A DNA stretch of 38,759 nt from Candidatus Stahliibacteriota bacterium (GTDB lineage: Bacteria > Hydrothermota > Tepidihabitantia > SM23-42): positions 1 to 38,759 of the forward strand of contig JAUVZL010000024.1 in the NCBI GenBank assembly GCA_030602565.1, written 5' to 3'. Below the pieces are notes generated by a model, which saw only the letters and a list, made by a program, of their open reading frames with translations, was not told the origin of the DNA and did not search any database. Shown one piece after another: positions 30,872 to 38,223 of this stretch. Both the position numbers and the translations under genes were made by a program. Each line of letters starts with the position of its first letter. Position 1 is the stretch's first letter.

Positions 30872-30907
30872 AAGGGGGTAGGGAAACAAACCCTTCCCCC
30901 TTTTTTA
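30872..30907 (+). terminator. Strong intrinsic terminator
   Basis: GGGGGTAGGG (30874-30883), loop AAACAAA, CCCTTCCCCC (30891-30900), then seven T. It lies 20 bases after the stop of the Ycf48-like gene. It is the clearest terminator in the window; most other genes end in GGGGTCA repeats instead. Confidence 0.92.
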
Positions 30908-30956
30908 TTAAACCTAATGGTGCCGAGCTGTTGATAAATGTGGCAGGTTTAACAAA

Positions 30957-31360
30957 GGGGGGTCAGGCTTTTTTTGAGTAAGCCCGTACGCTGTTGCTAT
31001 CCCATTACCTACGTAACGGGACAGGCGAGGGCATCTCATTACATTCGATATTTTCAACATCTCAATTTATTCGATATCTTCGACAGGCGGAGAATGGGAG
31101 TCACGGAGTATCGGTGAAAGGGAGAGTAAAAAGACATGGCATCACCAATGAAAAAATTGCAGCGGTTTCTAATTAAAAAAAGCCAGCCGTAACTTTAAGT
31201 TTTGTCGAATGTCAAGTTGAAAATGTCGAGTCTATCGAGATGCTGCAAGTATCGCTATAGTCTCGAGTCTAACGAAGTTAGAGAGAGGAAGTATTGAGAT
31301 GTCGTAGATCCTGTCGCAGATTCCGAAGTACTGAGGGGAAGAATTGAAGGGACCTGCCAC
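30957..31360 (+). repeat. Long GGGGTCA repeat, copy C (404 bases)
   Basis: GGGGGGTCAGGC and AGCCCGTACGCTGTTGCTAT are followed by hairpin CCCATTACCTACGTAACGGG plus ACAGGC (31001-31026), 'GAGGGCATCTCATTACATTC', the CACGGAGTATCGGTGAAAGG block, 'GGCATCACCAATGAAAAAATT' and the same end as copies A, B and D (GGGACCTGCCAC). Confidence 0.9.
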
Positions 31361-31396
31361 TGATAACCAAATTGAAGATTTAGGATAATTTTGGCA

Positions 31397-31424
31397 TTGA
31401 CATTGTCACAAAATTCAGGATAAT
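31397..31424 (+). promoter_or_regulatory. Promoter of the 291-residue Kelch protein gene
   Basis: TTGACA (31397-31402), 16 bases, GATAAT (31419-31424), then AAAAGGAGGAGG and the ATG at 31445. Confidence 0.8.
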
Positions 31425-31444
31425 ATGGTAAAAGGAGGAGGTTT

Positions 31445-32320
31445 ATGATTAAAAAAATATCAGTAATGGTTGTTTTTGCATCAATGGCTCTTGCTAATAA
31501 TTGGTTCAATATGAACCCAGCTGTTCATCCCAACGCAAGACAGGATGGACATCTGGTATATGATTCTGAGAGCGATCGAGTGGTTTTATTTGGTGGACGT
31601 ACTACTAGTGGTGCATCGTATGAAACTTGGTCATACGATCTAAACAACAACATTTGGGAACAAATGAGTGATGCACCAATGGCGATGAGTTTCCATGCGC
31701 TTGTCTATGATAGTGCCTATGATAGGGTTATCGCTTTTTACGGCGGCGTGACGATGGTCTACAATTTCAACACTGATACCTGGGAAGATATGAATCCTTC
31801 TCCAGCACCAGCTGCCAATTGGGGGGCGATGATGGCTTATGATAGCGAACGAGATAGCGTTGTTCTCTACGGTGGTGATGGTGGCCCCTACGAAACCTGG
31901 GAATATGATCTAAACACAGATGCTTGGATGCAAATAACTACTGCTAATCTTCCTGGTGCCAGTGATAATGTTGGGCTAACCTATGATTCAGAAAGTAAAA
32001 GTGTGGTTCTATTTGGCGGTCAGTATTTGGCAACTTATTTTGATGAAACCTGGGTATACCCTGATTCAGAAGTTGGTATCGAAGAATATGCCAAGGTCAA
32101 AATGAGAAAGCTTACAATCTATCCAAACCCCTTTGTCAAATCATGTAAAATCCCCGAAAATCGGAGCCGGGTTGAGATATTTGATGTTTCCGGTAGATTA
32201 ATAAATAGGATATCGGGTGAAATTTGGAATGGAGAAGATATGAATGGTAACATGGTTAAGTCTGGGGTCTATTTCCTGAAAATAAAAGGTAATGGGAGGA
32301 TCAAAGTTATAAAACTTTGA
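31445..32320 (+). CDS. Secreted Kelch-type protein with T9SS-type C-terminus
   Basis: This 291-residue protein has a signal peptide (1-18, 'MVVFASMALANN'). Four Kelch-like repeats follow of the type 'LVYDSESDRVVLFGG..... YETWSYDLNNNIWEQM' (about 30-205). The C-terminal domain is 'IYPNPFVKSCKI', 'VEIFDVSGRLINRISGEIWN', 'KSGVYFLKIKG'. Four repeats are fewer than the six or seven of a complete Kelch propeller, so it may dimerise or be a shortened relative of the gene at 32651. It is probably exported. Confidence 0.8.
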   Translation: MIKKISVMVVFASMALANNWFNMNPAVHPNARQDGHLVYDSESDRVVLFGGRTTSGASYETWSYDLNNNIWEQMSDAPMAMSFHALVYDSAYDRVIAFYGGVTMVYNFNTDTWEDMNPSPAPAANWGAMMAYDSERDSVVLYGGDGGPYETWEYDLNTDAWMQITTANLPGASDNVGLTYDSESKSVVLFGGQYLATYFDETWVYPDSEVGIEEYAKVKMRKLTIYPNPFVKSCKIPENRSRVEIFDVSGRLINRISGEIWNGEDMNGNMVKSGVYFLKIKGNGRIKVIKL

Positions 32321-32343
32321 CCCTTATCAGATCCGAAATGAAA

Positions 32344-32592
32344 ATGGCGTCAAATCAATTCTAGAAAGAACCGGGGGACGGGGGCAGTCCTCGAAATTAG
32401 AAACTAAGGAAGATGGTAAACAGAGGAACACAGCGAAAGGCGTAGGGTGTCCTGGTGAAATATAATGAGATTGTCCCGCTTTGCGAGGATTCTCGTGAAA
32501 CGGAACCACACCCCGACCATTGCAATTCTTAATGGTCAGGGCTCGCAATGACAAAAAGGGATTTGGGCAACATGCCCTTTAGATCTGACCCC
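32344..32592. repeat. Degenerate element bounded by inverted GGGGTCA-like ends
   Basis: GGCGTCAAATC near 32345 and GATCTGACCCC near 32582-32592 face each other. Inside are 'GAGATTGTCCCGCTTTGCGA' (a repeat-like sequence) and the hairpin CCCGACCATT ... AATGGTCAGGG (32512-32541). No gene is visible between 32321 and the promoter at 32604. Confidence 0.5.
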
Positions 32593-32603
32593 AGTTATAC
32601 CTA

Positions 32604-32631
32604 TTGACATTTAATGGAAATGTTTTATAAT
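32604..32631 (+). promoter_or_regulatory. Promoter of the frameshifted Kelch gene
   Basis: TTGACA (32604-32609), 16 bases, TATAAT (32626-32631), then AAAGGGGGT and an ATG at 32651. Confidence 0.8.
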
Positions 32632-32650
32632 ATTTATAAAGGGGGTAAAA

Positions 32651-33860
32651 ATGCGGGTATTTATTATAATGTTGTTGTTGCCGATACTGAGTCAGGCAAT
32701 TACGTGGACAAACTAAGACACCAATACCGCAAGTTAGGTCAGGCGCTGGCTGTGCAGTGATTAATGATACTGTCTATGTAATCGGCGGTAGTGATGGATC
32801 TCTTCAAAATACGAATTATGTCTATGATCCAGTAAGTGATTCCTGGTCAACAAAAGCATCAATGCCAACTGCCCGTTCTAATATTGGTTGTGCAGTGGTG
32901 AATGGTAAGATCTACGCTATCGGTGGCTTTGTAGGTGGTGTGCAAACTGATACTAAACTTGTAGAGGAGTATGATCCAGCAACTGATACCTGGACAACAA
33001 GGGATTCCATGCCGACATCAAGGTACGCCTTTGCTATCGCTGTTGTTGCGAACAAAGTTTATGTAATCGGCGGTATGCTTCCAGTAACGGCAACAGTTGA
33101 AGAATATGACCCAGCATTAGATTCTTGGTCAACAAAAACATCAATGCCTACCGCAAGGATGGGACCAGCATGTGCTGTAATCAGAGATACGATCTATGTG
33201 TTTGCCGGTGGAACCTCACCCGGCTCAGGGGAAACTACAGTGAATGAGTGTTATGACCCGAATACCAATAACTGGGCATCAAAGGCAAATATGACTTATG
33301 CTAGGTATGCTCTTGGCGGTTTTTCTTGTGGAAATATGGCCTACGCAGTCGGTGGGCATAATTACACAGTTTATCGTAACAATGTTGAGGCCTATAACCC
33401 TGTCACTGATAATTGGTCAGACGAAACATCAATGCAGTATGCCAGGCAATCGATGGCAGTTGGTCTTGTCGGAAGCACGGTCTATGTGATTGGTGGATTT
33501 AACGGCGTAACATTGAATTATAATGAAGAGGGGATACTCACGGTCGGAATTGAGGAACAGGAAGCAGCTCAGAATATGAGAATAGATATAGGCCCAAATC
33601 CATTTTCAAAACAAATAAAAATCAGCTTTAGCAAAATAGAGAAAGCAGAAAATATAGAATTAACGATCTATGATGTCACAGGAAGACTGGTTAAGTCATT
33701 TGGTAAATTTACCAATCACCCATCATCAATTAACCAGATTGTCTGGGATGGTAGAGATGATAACGGGACTATTCTGCCAAGTGGAATCTATTTGTTCTTA
33801 ATCGACAACCAGGGGGCGAAGGAAACAAGGGTTCTGAATTTTATCCATTCCTCAATGTAA
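32651..33860 (+). pseudogene. Kelch-type secreted protein frameshifted after its signal peptide
   Basis: From ATG 32651 the frame encodes a signal peptide (MRVFIIMLLLPILSQAITWT) and stops at TAA 32714-32716. One base over, the frame continues 'KTPIPQVRSGAGCAVINDTV' without interruption to 33860. Removing one T near 32714 joins them. The long frame (367 codons from an unlikely GTG at 32757) has five to six Kelch repeats ('YVIGG', 'YDPATDTW', 'SMPTARS') and the C-terminal 'IGPNPFSKQIKISF', 'LTIYDVTGRLVKSF', 'IVWDGRDDNGTILPSGIYLF'. Promoter and ribosome site fit 32651, so the intact gene had about 402 residues. As it stands the propeller would not be exported. Confidence 0.8.
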
Positions 33861-33880
33861 TACGGGCGAATTGTGCGAAT

Positions 33881-33990
33881 TGGGGTCACCAATGAAAAAA
33901 TTGCATTCCTAAAGGAATACGATTACCCCGTACATTTGACAACTAACGGGGCATTTCAGTAAACTCAATATCTTCGACAAGCGGTAATTG
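33881..33990 (+). repeat. Partial GGGGTCA repeat
   Basis: TGGGGTCACCAATGAAAAAA with 'TTGCATTCCTAAAGGAATAC', 'TACCCCGT' and 'AACTCAATATCTTCGACAAG' pieces. CATTCCTAAAGGAATAC contains an inverted repeat (ATTCCT/AGGAAT). Confidence 0.6.
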
Positions 33991-34003
33991 AGGATAGATT
34001 TCA

Positions 34004-34672
34004 ATGATAAAGATTAATAAGTTACAAAAAATTATTGGTGCGGTTATCATAACTGCTTTGGTAGTTGCTGGAGTGATGTGTGTGTGGCATGCTTCATTGA
34101 CCAGAGCAGCTGAACAGAAACTGCATAAATCTAATGTAGAAAATGCAGAATTTGTTCAGTCCCTAAAATCGAAAGATGTGATCATTAAGGGCTTACGTGG
34201 CCGAATTGACCTGCTCGAAGATGCGCTGCTGGAATCGAAAGACCATCTGCCGGGCGATCTACTAAAAATTTATAATTATAATGGTTCAGCAGACATAGAG
34301 GGCGTTGGCTTTTGCTTAGTAGTGCCCGAAAATCACCCTGTGACTGAAAAAGTGAAGATCGTTGTAGATGTGCTCATGAAATACATGTTTAAACGAGGAA
34401 CGATCGCATTGAAAAAGATCGAGCAGCGGGGCAATAAGAAGATCGCGATCATCGAACTACAGGAGACAAAGAAAGACCCATCGGCTTGGAGAGGCATTTA
34501 TTTTCAAGGATCATGCGGAGGACATGGCACCACCTATACTCTCGTAAATACATTCCTGCAGCCTGACTATACGGGAAAATGGGTCGATGGTGTGGAATTC
34601 TATTATGAGGGCAAACCGATATCTAAAGATTGGGACCACATTTTCCTGCACGGTACAATGTACCGGAAGTGA
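34004..34672 (+). CDS. Membrane-anchored protein with GerMN-like C-terminal half
   Basis: This 222-residue protein has one N-terminal membrane helix (about 9-27, 'IIGAVIITALVVAGVMCVW'), then a coiled coil (about 35-80). The globular part has 'PVTEKVKIVVDVLMKYMFKR', 'KIAIIELQE' and 'GTTYTLVNTFLQPDYTGKWV', then 'GVEFYYEGKPI'. The order (helix, strand, a Thr/Leu-rich helix, 'V.F.Y.GKPI') resembles GerMN domains of envelope proteins, but I am not certain. It is anchored in the inner membrane with the domain outside the cytoplasm. The ribosome site is distant (GAGGAT). It is a single gene. Confidence 0.6.
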   Translation: MIKINKLQKIIGAVIITALVVAGVMCVWHASLTRAAEQKLHKSNVENAEFVQSLKSKDVIIKGLRGRIDLLEDALLESKDHLPGDLLKIYNYNGSADIEGVGFCLVVPENHPVTEKVKIVVDVLMKYMFKRGTIALKKIEQRGNKKIAIIELQETKKDPSAWRGIYFQGSCGGHGTTYTLVNTFLQPDYTGKWVDGVEFYYEGKPISKDWDHIFLHGTMYRK

Positions 34673-34696
34673 ACGGTAGACTACAAATGGGTTAGA

Positions 34697-34782
34697 TGGG
34701 GTCAAATCTCGAAACTTGACAAATTTTCGATGAAACGGAGACAAGGCGAAAGGGAGCACTGAGCAGTAAGCACTAAGCACTA
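34697..34782 (+). repeat. Partial GGGGTCA module plus heptamer array 2
   Basis: ATGGGGTCAAATCTCGAAAC, TTGACAAATTTTCGATGAAA and CGGAGACAAGG are followed at 34755-34782 by AGCACTG, AGCAGTA, AGCACTA, AGCACTA: four 7-base units running directly into the next -35 box. Confidence 0.8.
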
Positions 34783-34785
34783 CAC

Positions 34786-34813
34786 TTGACATCCTTACAA
34801 AATTCATAATAAT
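34786..34813 (+). promoter_or_regulatory. Promoter of the TPR lipoprotein gene
   Basis: TTGACA (34786-34791), 16 bases, AATAAT (34808-34813), then CGAGGAGG and the ATG at 34834. The -35 box starts 3 bases after the last heptamer. Confidence 0.7.
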
Positions 34814-34833
34814 ACCATAACGAGGAGGTAAAA

Positions 34834-35199
34834 ATGAAGCTCTTAATACCATTATTGGTCATAATTTTAATTGTTAGCAATTGTACGTCGGTAGCAAAGT
34901 CTCCTGGATAAGTTGTTGCATCAGAGAATAATTTTGAAAATGGGGTAAAGCAGTATGAGAAAGGGCATATCAAACAGGCAATCCATCAATTTGAAAAGGC
35001 CATCGAAAAAAACCCTGCTAACTTTAAAGCCTATTTCCATTTAGGTCTATGCTATAAACAGCGAGGCACAATGGAAACGGCCCATAAGCATTTTCAAAAG
35101 ACCATCGACCTTAATCCCAATGATGAATCGTGGGTCATAAAGGTAAAGGTAGAGATGGAAACTGTTGGTCCAAAAAAAGGAAAAGGAAAGCAAAAATAA
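34834..35199 (+). pseudogene. TPR lipoprotein with an in-frame stop at codon 26
   Basis: Promoter, GAGGAGG and ATG lead into a lipoprotein signal (MKLLIPLLVIILIVSNC, Cys 17 as the lipid site), then TSVAKSPG and TAA at 34909-34911. The same frame continues for 95 codons with an excellent TPR: 'NGVKQYEKGHIKQAIHQFEK', 'NPANFKAYFHLGLCYKQRG', 'AHKHFQKTIDLNPND', and a basic tail (KKGKGKQK) to TAA 35197-35199. Only one codon is wrong, so the decay is recent, the stop is read through, or it is an assembly error. There is no good internal start. Confidence 0.75.
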
Positions 35200-35216
35200 A
35201 TTTTCTAAGGAACGAA

Positions 35217-35269
35217 TGGGGTCAAACCATGAAGGACAGTAATGTGTAAGGCGTAATGTGTAGTGAGAA
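35217..35269 (+). repeat. GGGGTCA start with heptamer array 4
   Basis: ATGGGGTCAAACCATGAAG is followed at 35235-35262 by GACAGTA, ATGTGTA, AGGCGTA, ATGTGTA: four 7-base units ending in GTA. A fifth, GTGAGAA, is degenerate. Confidence 0.7.
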
Positions 35270-35362
35270 GAACAACTGGGATCGCCAATGAAGAAATTAT
35301 TCCTTGCGGAATTCGATGGCAGTGATAAAAGGGCAGATTACAATGATGGATCGTGAACAGAA

Positions 35363-35464
35363 GGGGGTCAGGTCTTGCAATATCACAAGAAAGTGGGCGT
35401 ATAATATCACCCTTGGCAGCAATTGGATTTGCATCGTGATGTTTGATTGCAAGATCTGACCCCC
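35363..35464. mobile_element. 102-base palindromic element with GGGGGTCAG ends
   Basis: GGGGGTCAGGTCTTGCAAT (35363-35381) is matched, with one difference, by the inverted ATTGCAAGATCTGACCCCC at 35446-35464. ATCAC and GTGAT are also paired just inside. The middle carries 'AAAGTGGGCG' and 'TATCACCCTTGGCAGC'. This is the form of the REP-type hairpins mobilised by Y1 (IS200-like/REP-associated) transposases. It also shows that the GGGGTCA start of the other repeats is one end of such a palindrome. Confidence 0.75.
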
Positions 35465-35519
35465 TTCGTCGTTCCTGTTTAATATGAATTAACCCATATT
35501 TATATAGTTACGTCGTTAC

Positions 35520-35547
35520 TTGACAGCTGTTAATCTTATGTTATATT
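35520..35547 (+). promoter_or_regulatory. Promoter of the 212-residue protein gene
   Basis: TTGACA (35520-35525), 16 bases, TATATT (35542-35547), then AAAGGAGGT and ATGATG at 35575. Confidence 0.8.
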
Positions 35548-35574
35548 TGTACTTAATCAGAAAGGAGGTATTAA

Positions 35575-36213
35575 ATGATGTATTTATTGCATCTTACCTC
35601 AACTGTCGAATTTTTTCGACTACAGAAGGATGGAACTTGGAGAAAATGTAAGTATCAAAGTAAAATGGAACCTAATGATTTTTCAACCAACGATCCAACT
35701 GTAATAATTTCAAAACAGATTGAGAACGTCGCTCAAGAAATTAATAATAAATCTTATATTATTAAACCTGAGAAAGGAATGCTCCTAACAAAAGATGATC
35801 AATTATTTTATGCAGCAAGGGTATTAAGAAAGGATTTCCCCCCTATTCCAGCAATTGAAAGATTGAAAGATGTTATTCGTGGTGGTGATGATAAACACAT
35901 AAATGTTTTAATCATTGATGTAAATGGGGATTTTAAGCTGAAACAAGCTCCTCCGTCTGATTTCACAATTAAAGATCCGACTGTGTGTGTAAGACACGAA
36001 GCATTTGCAGCGGGAAATGATTATGTTGGGAAAAACGCTGCCGAGAGTGCTAGTCTGATTAATTCTCTATACCGCGATATGTTGGAACGTTGGGTAACTC
36101 ACCTTAGAACGGGAAAAGTAGATATTTTTGTTGATTATTCTGCGAGGAAAGGCACTGAAGCAATATTAGAAGAACTCAAGGAGATGAAGAAAAATTGGCA
36201 AAGTCAATACTAG
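35575..36213 (+). CDS. Soluble protein of unknown family
   Basis: This 212-residue protein has no signal peptide or membrane segment. The start has the best ribosome site in the region (AAAGGAGGT). Visible features are an N-terminal strand 'MMYLLHLTSTVEFFRLQKDG', a middle 'LFYAARVLRKDFPPIPAIER', 'HINVLIIDVNGDFKLKQAPP', 'TVCVRHEAFAAGNDYVGKNA' and a helical C-terminus ending 'TEAILEELKEMKKNWQS'. The mixed alpha/beta pattern and the 'IDVNGDF' strand suggest an enzyme-like or sensor fold. I do not recognise the family. It is a single gene, flanked by repeats. Confidence 0.6.
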   Translation: MMYLLHLTSTVEFFRLQKDGTWRKCKYQSKMEPNDFSTNDPTVIISKQIENVAQEINNKSYIIKPEKGMLLTKDDQLFYAARVLRKDFPPIPAIERLKDVIRGGDDKHINVLIIDVNGDFKLKQAPPSDFTIKDPTVCVRHEAFAAGNDYVGKNAAESASLINSLYRDMLERWVTHLRTGKVDIFVDYSARKGTEAILEELKEMKKNWQSQY

Positions 36214-36242
36214 TTATTACCTATTCTGAATAGTTAATAAAA

Positions 36243-36357
36243 CGTGGGATCAAATCCCCATTATACACGATAACGAAGGCAGGGCAATAACGACAGATGA
36301 TAGTCCGTTATATCGTAAATAACGAGACCAGGGATACTGGATACTGGATGCTAGTGG
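36243..36357 (+). repeat. 115-base repeat, copy 2, ending in heptamer array 6
   Basis: GGGATCAAATCCCCATTATA, then GATAACGAAGGCAGGG, 'CGACAGATGATAGTCCGTTA', 'GTAAATAACGAGACCAGG' and GGATACT, GGATACT, GGATGCT at 36332-36352. It differs from copy 1 (21599-21712) at very few bases. The order of the heptamers differs between the copies. Confidence 0.85.
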
Positions 36358-36510
36358 AAAAAATGGCATTACCCTGTGTACATTTGGAGAAACGGAGACA
36401 CGGAGAAAGAGAGAAGCAGTTGCTTCGCAGATGAAAAAATCGCAGCGGTTTCAAATAAAAAAAACCAGCCGAGACTTTAGATTTTGGAACAAATGGGGTC
36501 AAATCTTTAC
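36358..36510 (+). repeat. Partial GGGGTCA repeat blocks
   Basis: GAAACGGAGACACGGAGAAA, 'TTGCTTCGCAGATGAAAAAA', 'GCAGCGGTTTCAAATAAAAA', 'CCAGCCGAGACTTTAGATTT' and a further ATGGGGTCAAATC. These are the blocks of the long copies, with other deletions. Bases 36510-36590 hold nothing that I can identify. Confidence 0.7.
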
Positions 36511-36590
36511 ATTATACAATTCATCCAATGGCATAATGAGAATAGGTATAGAAGATAGAAGAGAACTAAATCAGGCGTGAAGGATACTGA

Positions 36591-36619
36591 TTGACAAATC
36601 TTTATATAATTCATATCAT
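36591..36619 (+). promoter_or_regulatory. Promoter of the broken carboxypeptidase-like domain gene
   Basis: TTGACA (36591-36596), 17 bases, TATCAT (36614-36619), followed by TGGAGG and the ATG at 36634. A perfect TATAAT at 36605 is too close to serve with this -35 box. Confidence 0.6.
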
Positions 36620-36633
36620 TATCTGGAGGTTAT

Positions 36634-37512
36634 ATGATATCAGGTAAAAAATCTGTATTAATAATATGTACAGGCATCATAGTGAGCATCGGACTGAACA
36701 ATGCTCAGATCTACAGTGACATCAAAAAAAAGGATATATGTCATGTACCAATAAAACTCGATATACCTGAAATTGAAGTACCGGCGTTTCAGTGGACTGT
36801 TCTTGATTATGATCCAGTACCTGATTTCAGTGAGCGTGTTCTAGAACACATCGTGAGCTGGTATCCAGCTCAGATGGAAGCGATGAGTGATCCGGACAAA
36901 CGCCTTACGCTTCGTAATACGGTAATTGAAGGTACGTGGGCAGATGGATTTCAATACATTCCGGGCAATGAAGTGTATCTTTATATAGAAGCGCCGGACG
37001 AGAAAAACTGGTAATGCAGTGGTTGGTTGCTTCGTTGGAGATGGAAAATTTTGGGGTGCAGTGAGTGACTCTATGGGTAATTATATTTTGACTCTACATC
37101 AACGTGGTTACCATATACTGCACACGTATCACCTTTATTATGAAGCAGTATCTTTAAGTGTATTTGTGCAGGAAGGTGAAATTCTCTGTAAGAATTTCAT
37201 TATGGAACCATTGAGTTGTATTGATGGCGAATATGAGATTATCACTGGGCGGGTAATTGATAGTAGGAACGATTTGCCTATAATTGCTGTTGATGTAACT
37301 GCTGCTCCGGATGTCTCTGGTACGCTGCTTGGTGTATCAACAAGGAGCAACGGCGGGTATGTGATATTAATGTACCACCTGGTATCTATACGTGCACTGC
37401 GGTGTATGTGGCGTATGATGAGCAAGTAAAATCAGGTATAACCGTAAGGCCAAATGAAATTACAATCGTTGACTTCAACCTGAAACCAATGGAAATAAAA
37501 GTCAGTGAATGA
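36634..37512 (+). pseudogene. Secreted protein with carboxypeptidase-regulatory-like domains, two frameshifts
   Basis: The first frame (36634-37014) has a signal peptide ('VLIICTGIIVSIGLNNAQ', about 8-25) and an unrecognised region, then stops after 'EAPDEKNW'. One base over, the frame is in domain again: 'KTGNAVVGCFVGDGKFWGAV', 'SDSMGNYILTL', 'MEPLSCIDGEYEIITGRVID', 'LGVSTRSNGGYV', two carboxypeptidase-regulatory-like beta-sandwiches. Near 37365 the original frame resumes: 'DINVPPGIYTCTAVYVAYDE', 'VRPNEITIVDFNLKP', stop 37510-37512. One extra A in the A5 run at about 37003 and one missing G near 37362 explain both. The intact length is exactly 293 codons including the stop. Confidence 0.75.
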
Positions 37513-37532
37513 ACTCAGAAGCCGTACAAGAT

Positions 37533-38040
37533 ATGGGGTCAAACCTTTCCTTCGAATCGGAGACTTGGTGAAACGGGGACACGGAGAAATGACTGCTTCG
37601 CAGGTGAAAAAATTGTACTTCGATGAACTCAGTACAGGCTCAAAAAATTGCCTCTCATTGTATTCCTCTCACTTCATTTCGAGATCTACGACATCTCATT
37701 ACACTCGATACTTTCAGCGAGACCTTCCCTCGGTTCATTCGGGACCTATCGGTCGGCAGCGGTTTCTAATTAAAAAAACCAGCCGAGATTTTAGATTTTG
37801 TCGGATGTCAAGTTGTAAATATCGAAGCATTGAGATGCTGAAAGTGTCGAGTCTATCGAGATATTGTAAATATCGCTATAGTCTCGAGTCTAACGAAGTT
37901 AGAGAGAGGAAGTATTGAGATGCTGCAAGTATCGCTATAGTCTCGAGTCTAACGAAGTTAGAAAGAGGAAGTATTGAGATGTCGTAGATCCTGTCGCAGA
38001 TCCCGAAGTACTGAGGGGAAGAATTGAAGGGACCTGCCAC
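37533..38040 (+). repeat. Long GGGGTCA repeat, copy D (508 bases) with internal duplication
   Basis: This starts ATGGGGTCAAACC and contains the CGGGGACACGGAGAAATGAC, 'GATGAACTCAGTACAGGCTC', GAGACCTTCCCTCGGTTCAT and 'CCAGCCGAGATTTTAGATTT' blocks. It ends with the common GGGACCTGCCAC. The CGCTATAGTCTCGAGTCTAA block with its flank (about 63 bases) is present twice in tandem (about 37858-37920 and 37921-37983), which accounts for part of the extra length. An inverted GATCTGACCCC lies beyond, at 38132-38142. Confidence 0.9.
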
Positions 38041-38179
38041 TTTTTCTCTTTTTCTCAAGAATTCATGGAGATGAGAAAGCAAAAAAAAGCCAAGATTGCG
38101 GAGAAAATTAAAAACTCAGTTTCTAATTCCGAGATCTGACCCCGCATGGCCCCTCTCAACTTTAATTGTTCTGGTAATC

Positions 38180-38207
38180 TTGACAATCAGGCGAATATTA
38201 TTATAAT
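38180..38207 (+). promoter_or_regulatory. Promoter of the last, truncated gene
   Basis: TTGACA (38180-38185), 16 bases, TATAAT (38202-38207), then AGAGGT and an ATG at 38224. Confidence 0.85.
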
Positions 38208-38223
38208 ATAAAAAGAGGTAAAT

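Noticed and set aside
36605-36610. TATAAT as -10 box for the gene at 36634
   Set aside because: It is only 8 bases after the TTGACA at 36591; TATCAT at 36614-36619 has workable spacing.
37505-37918. 137-codon plus-strand frame
   Set aside because: It lies within repeat copy D and has Ser/Arg/Tyr-rich composition typical of translated repeats.
7027-38040. The repeats as a CRISPR array
   Set aside because: The copies are dispersed between genes at irregular distances of kilobases, with blocks lost rather than regular repeat-spacer units, and no cas genes are present.
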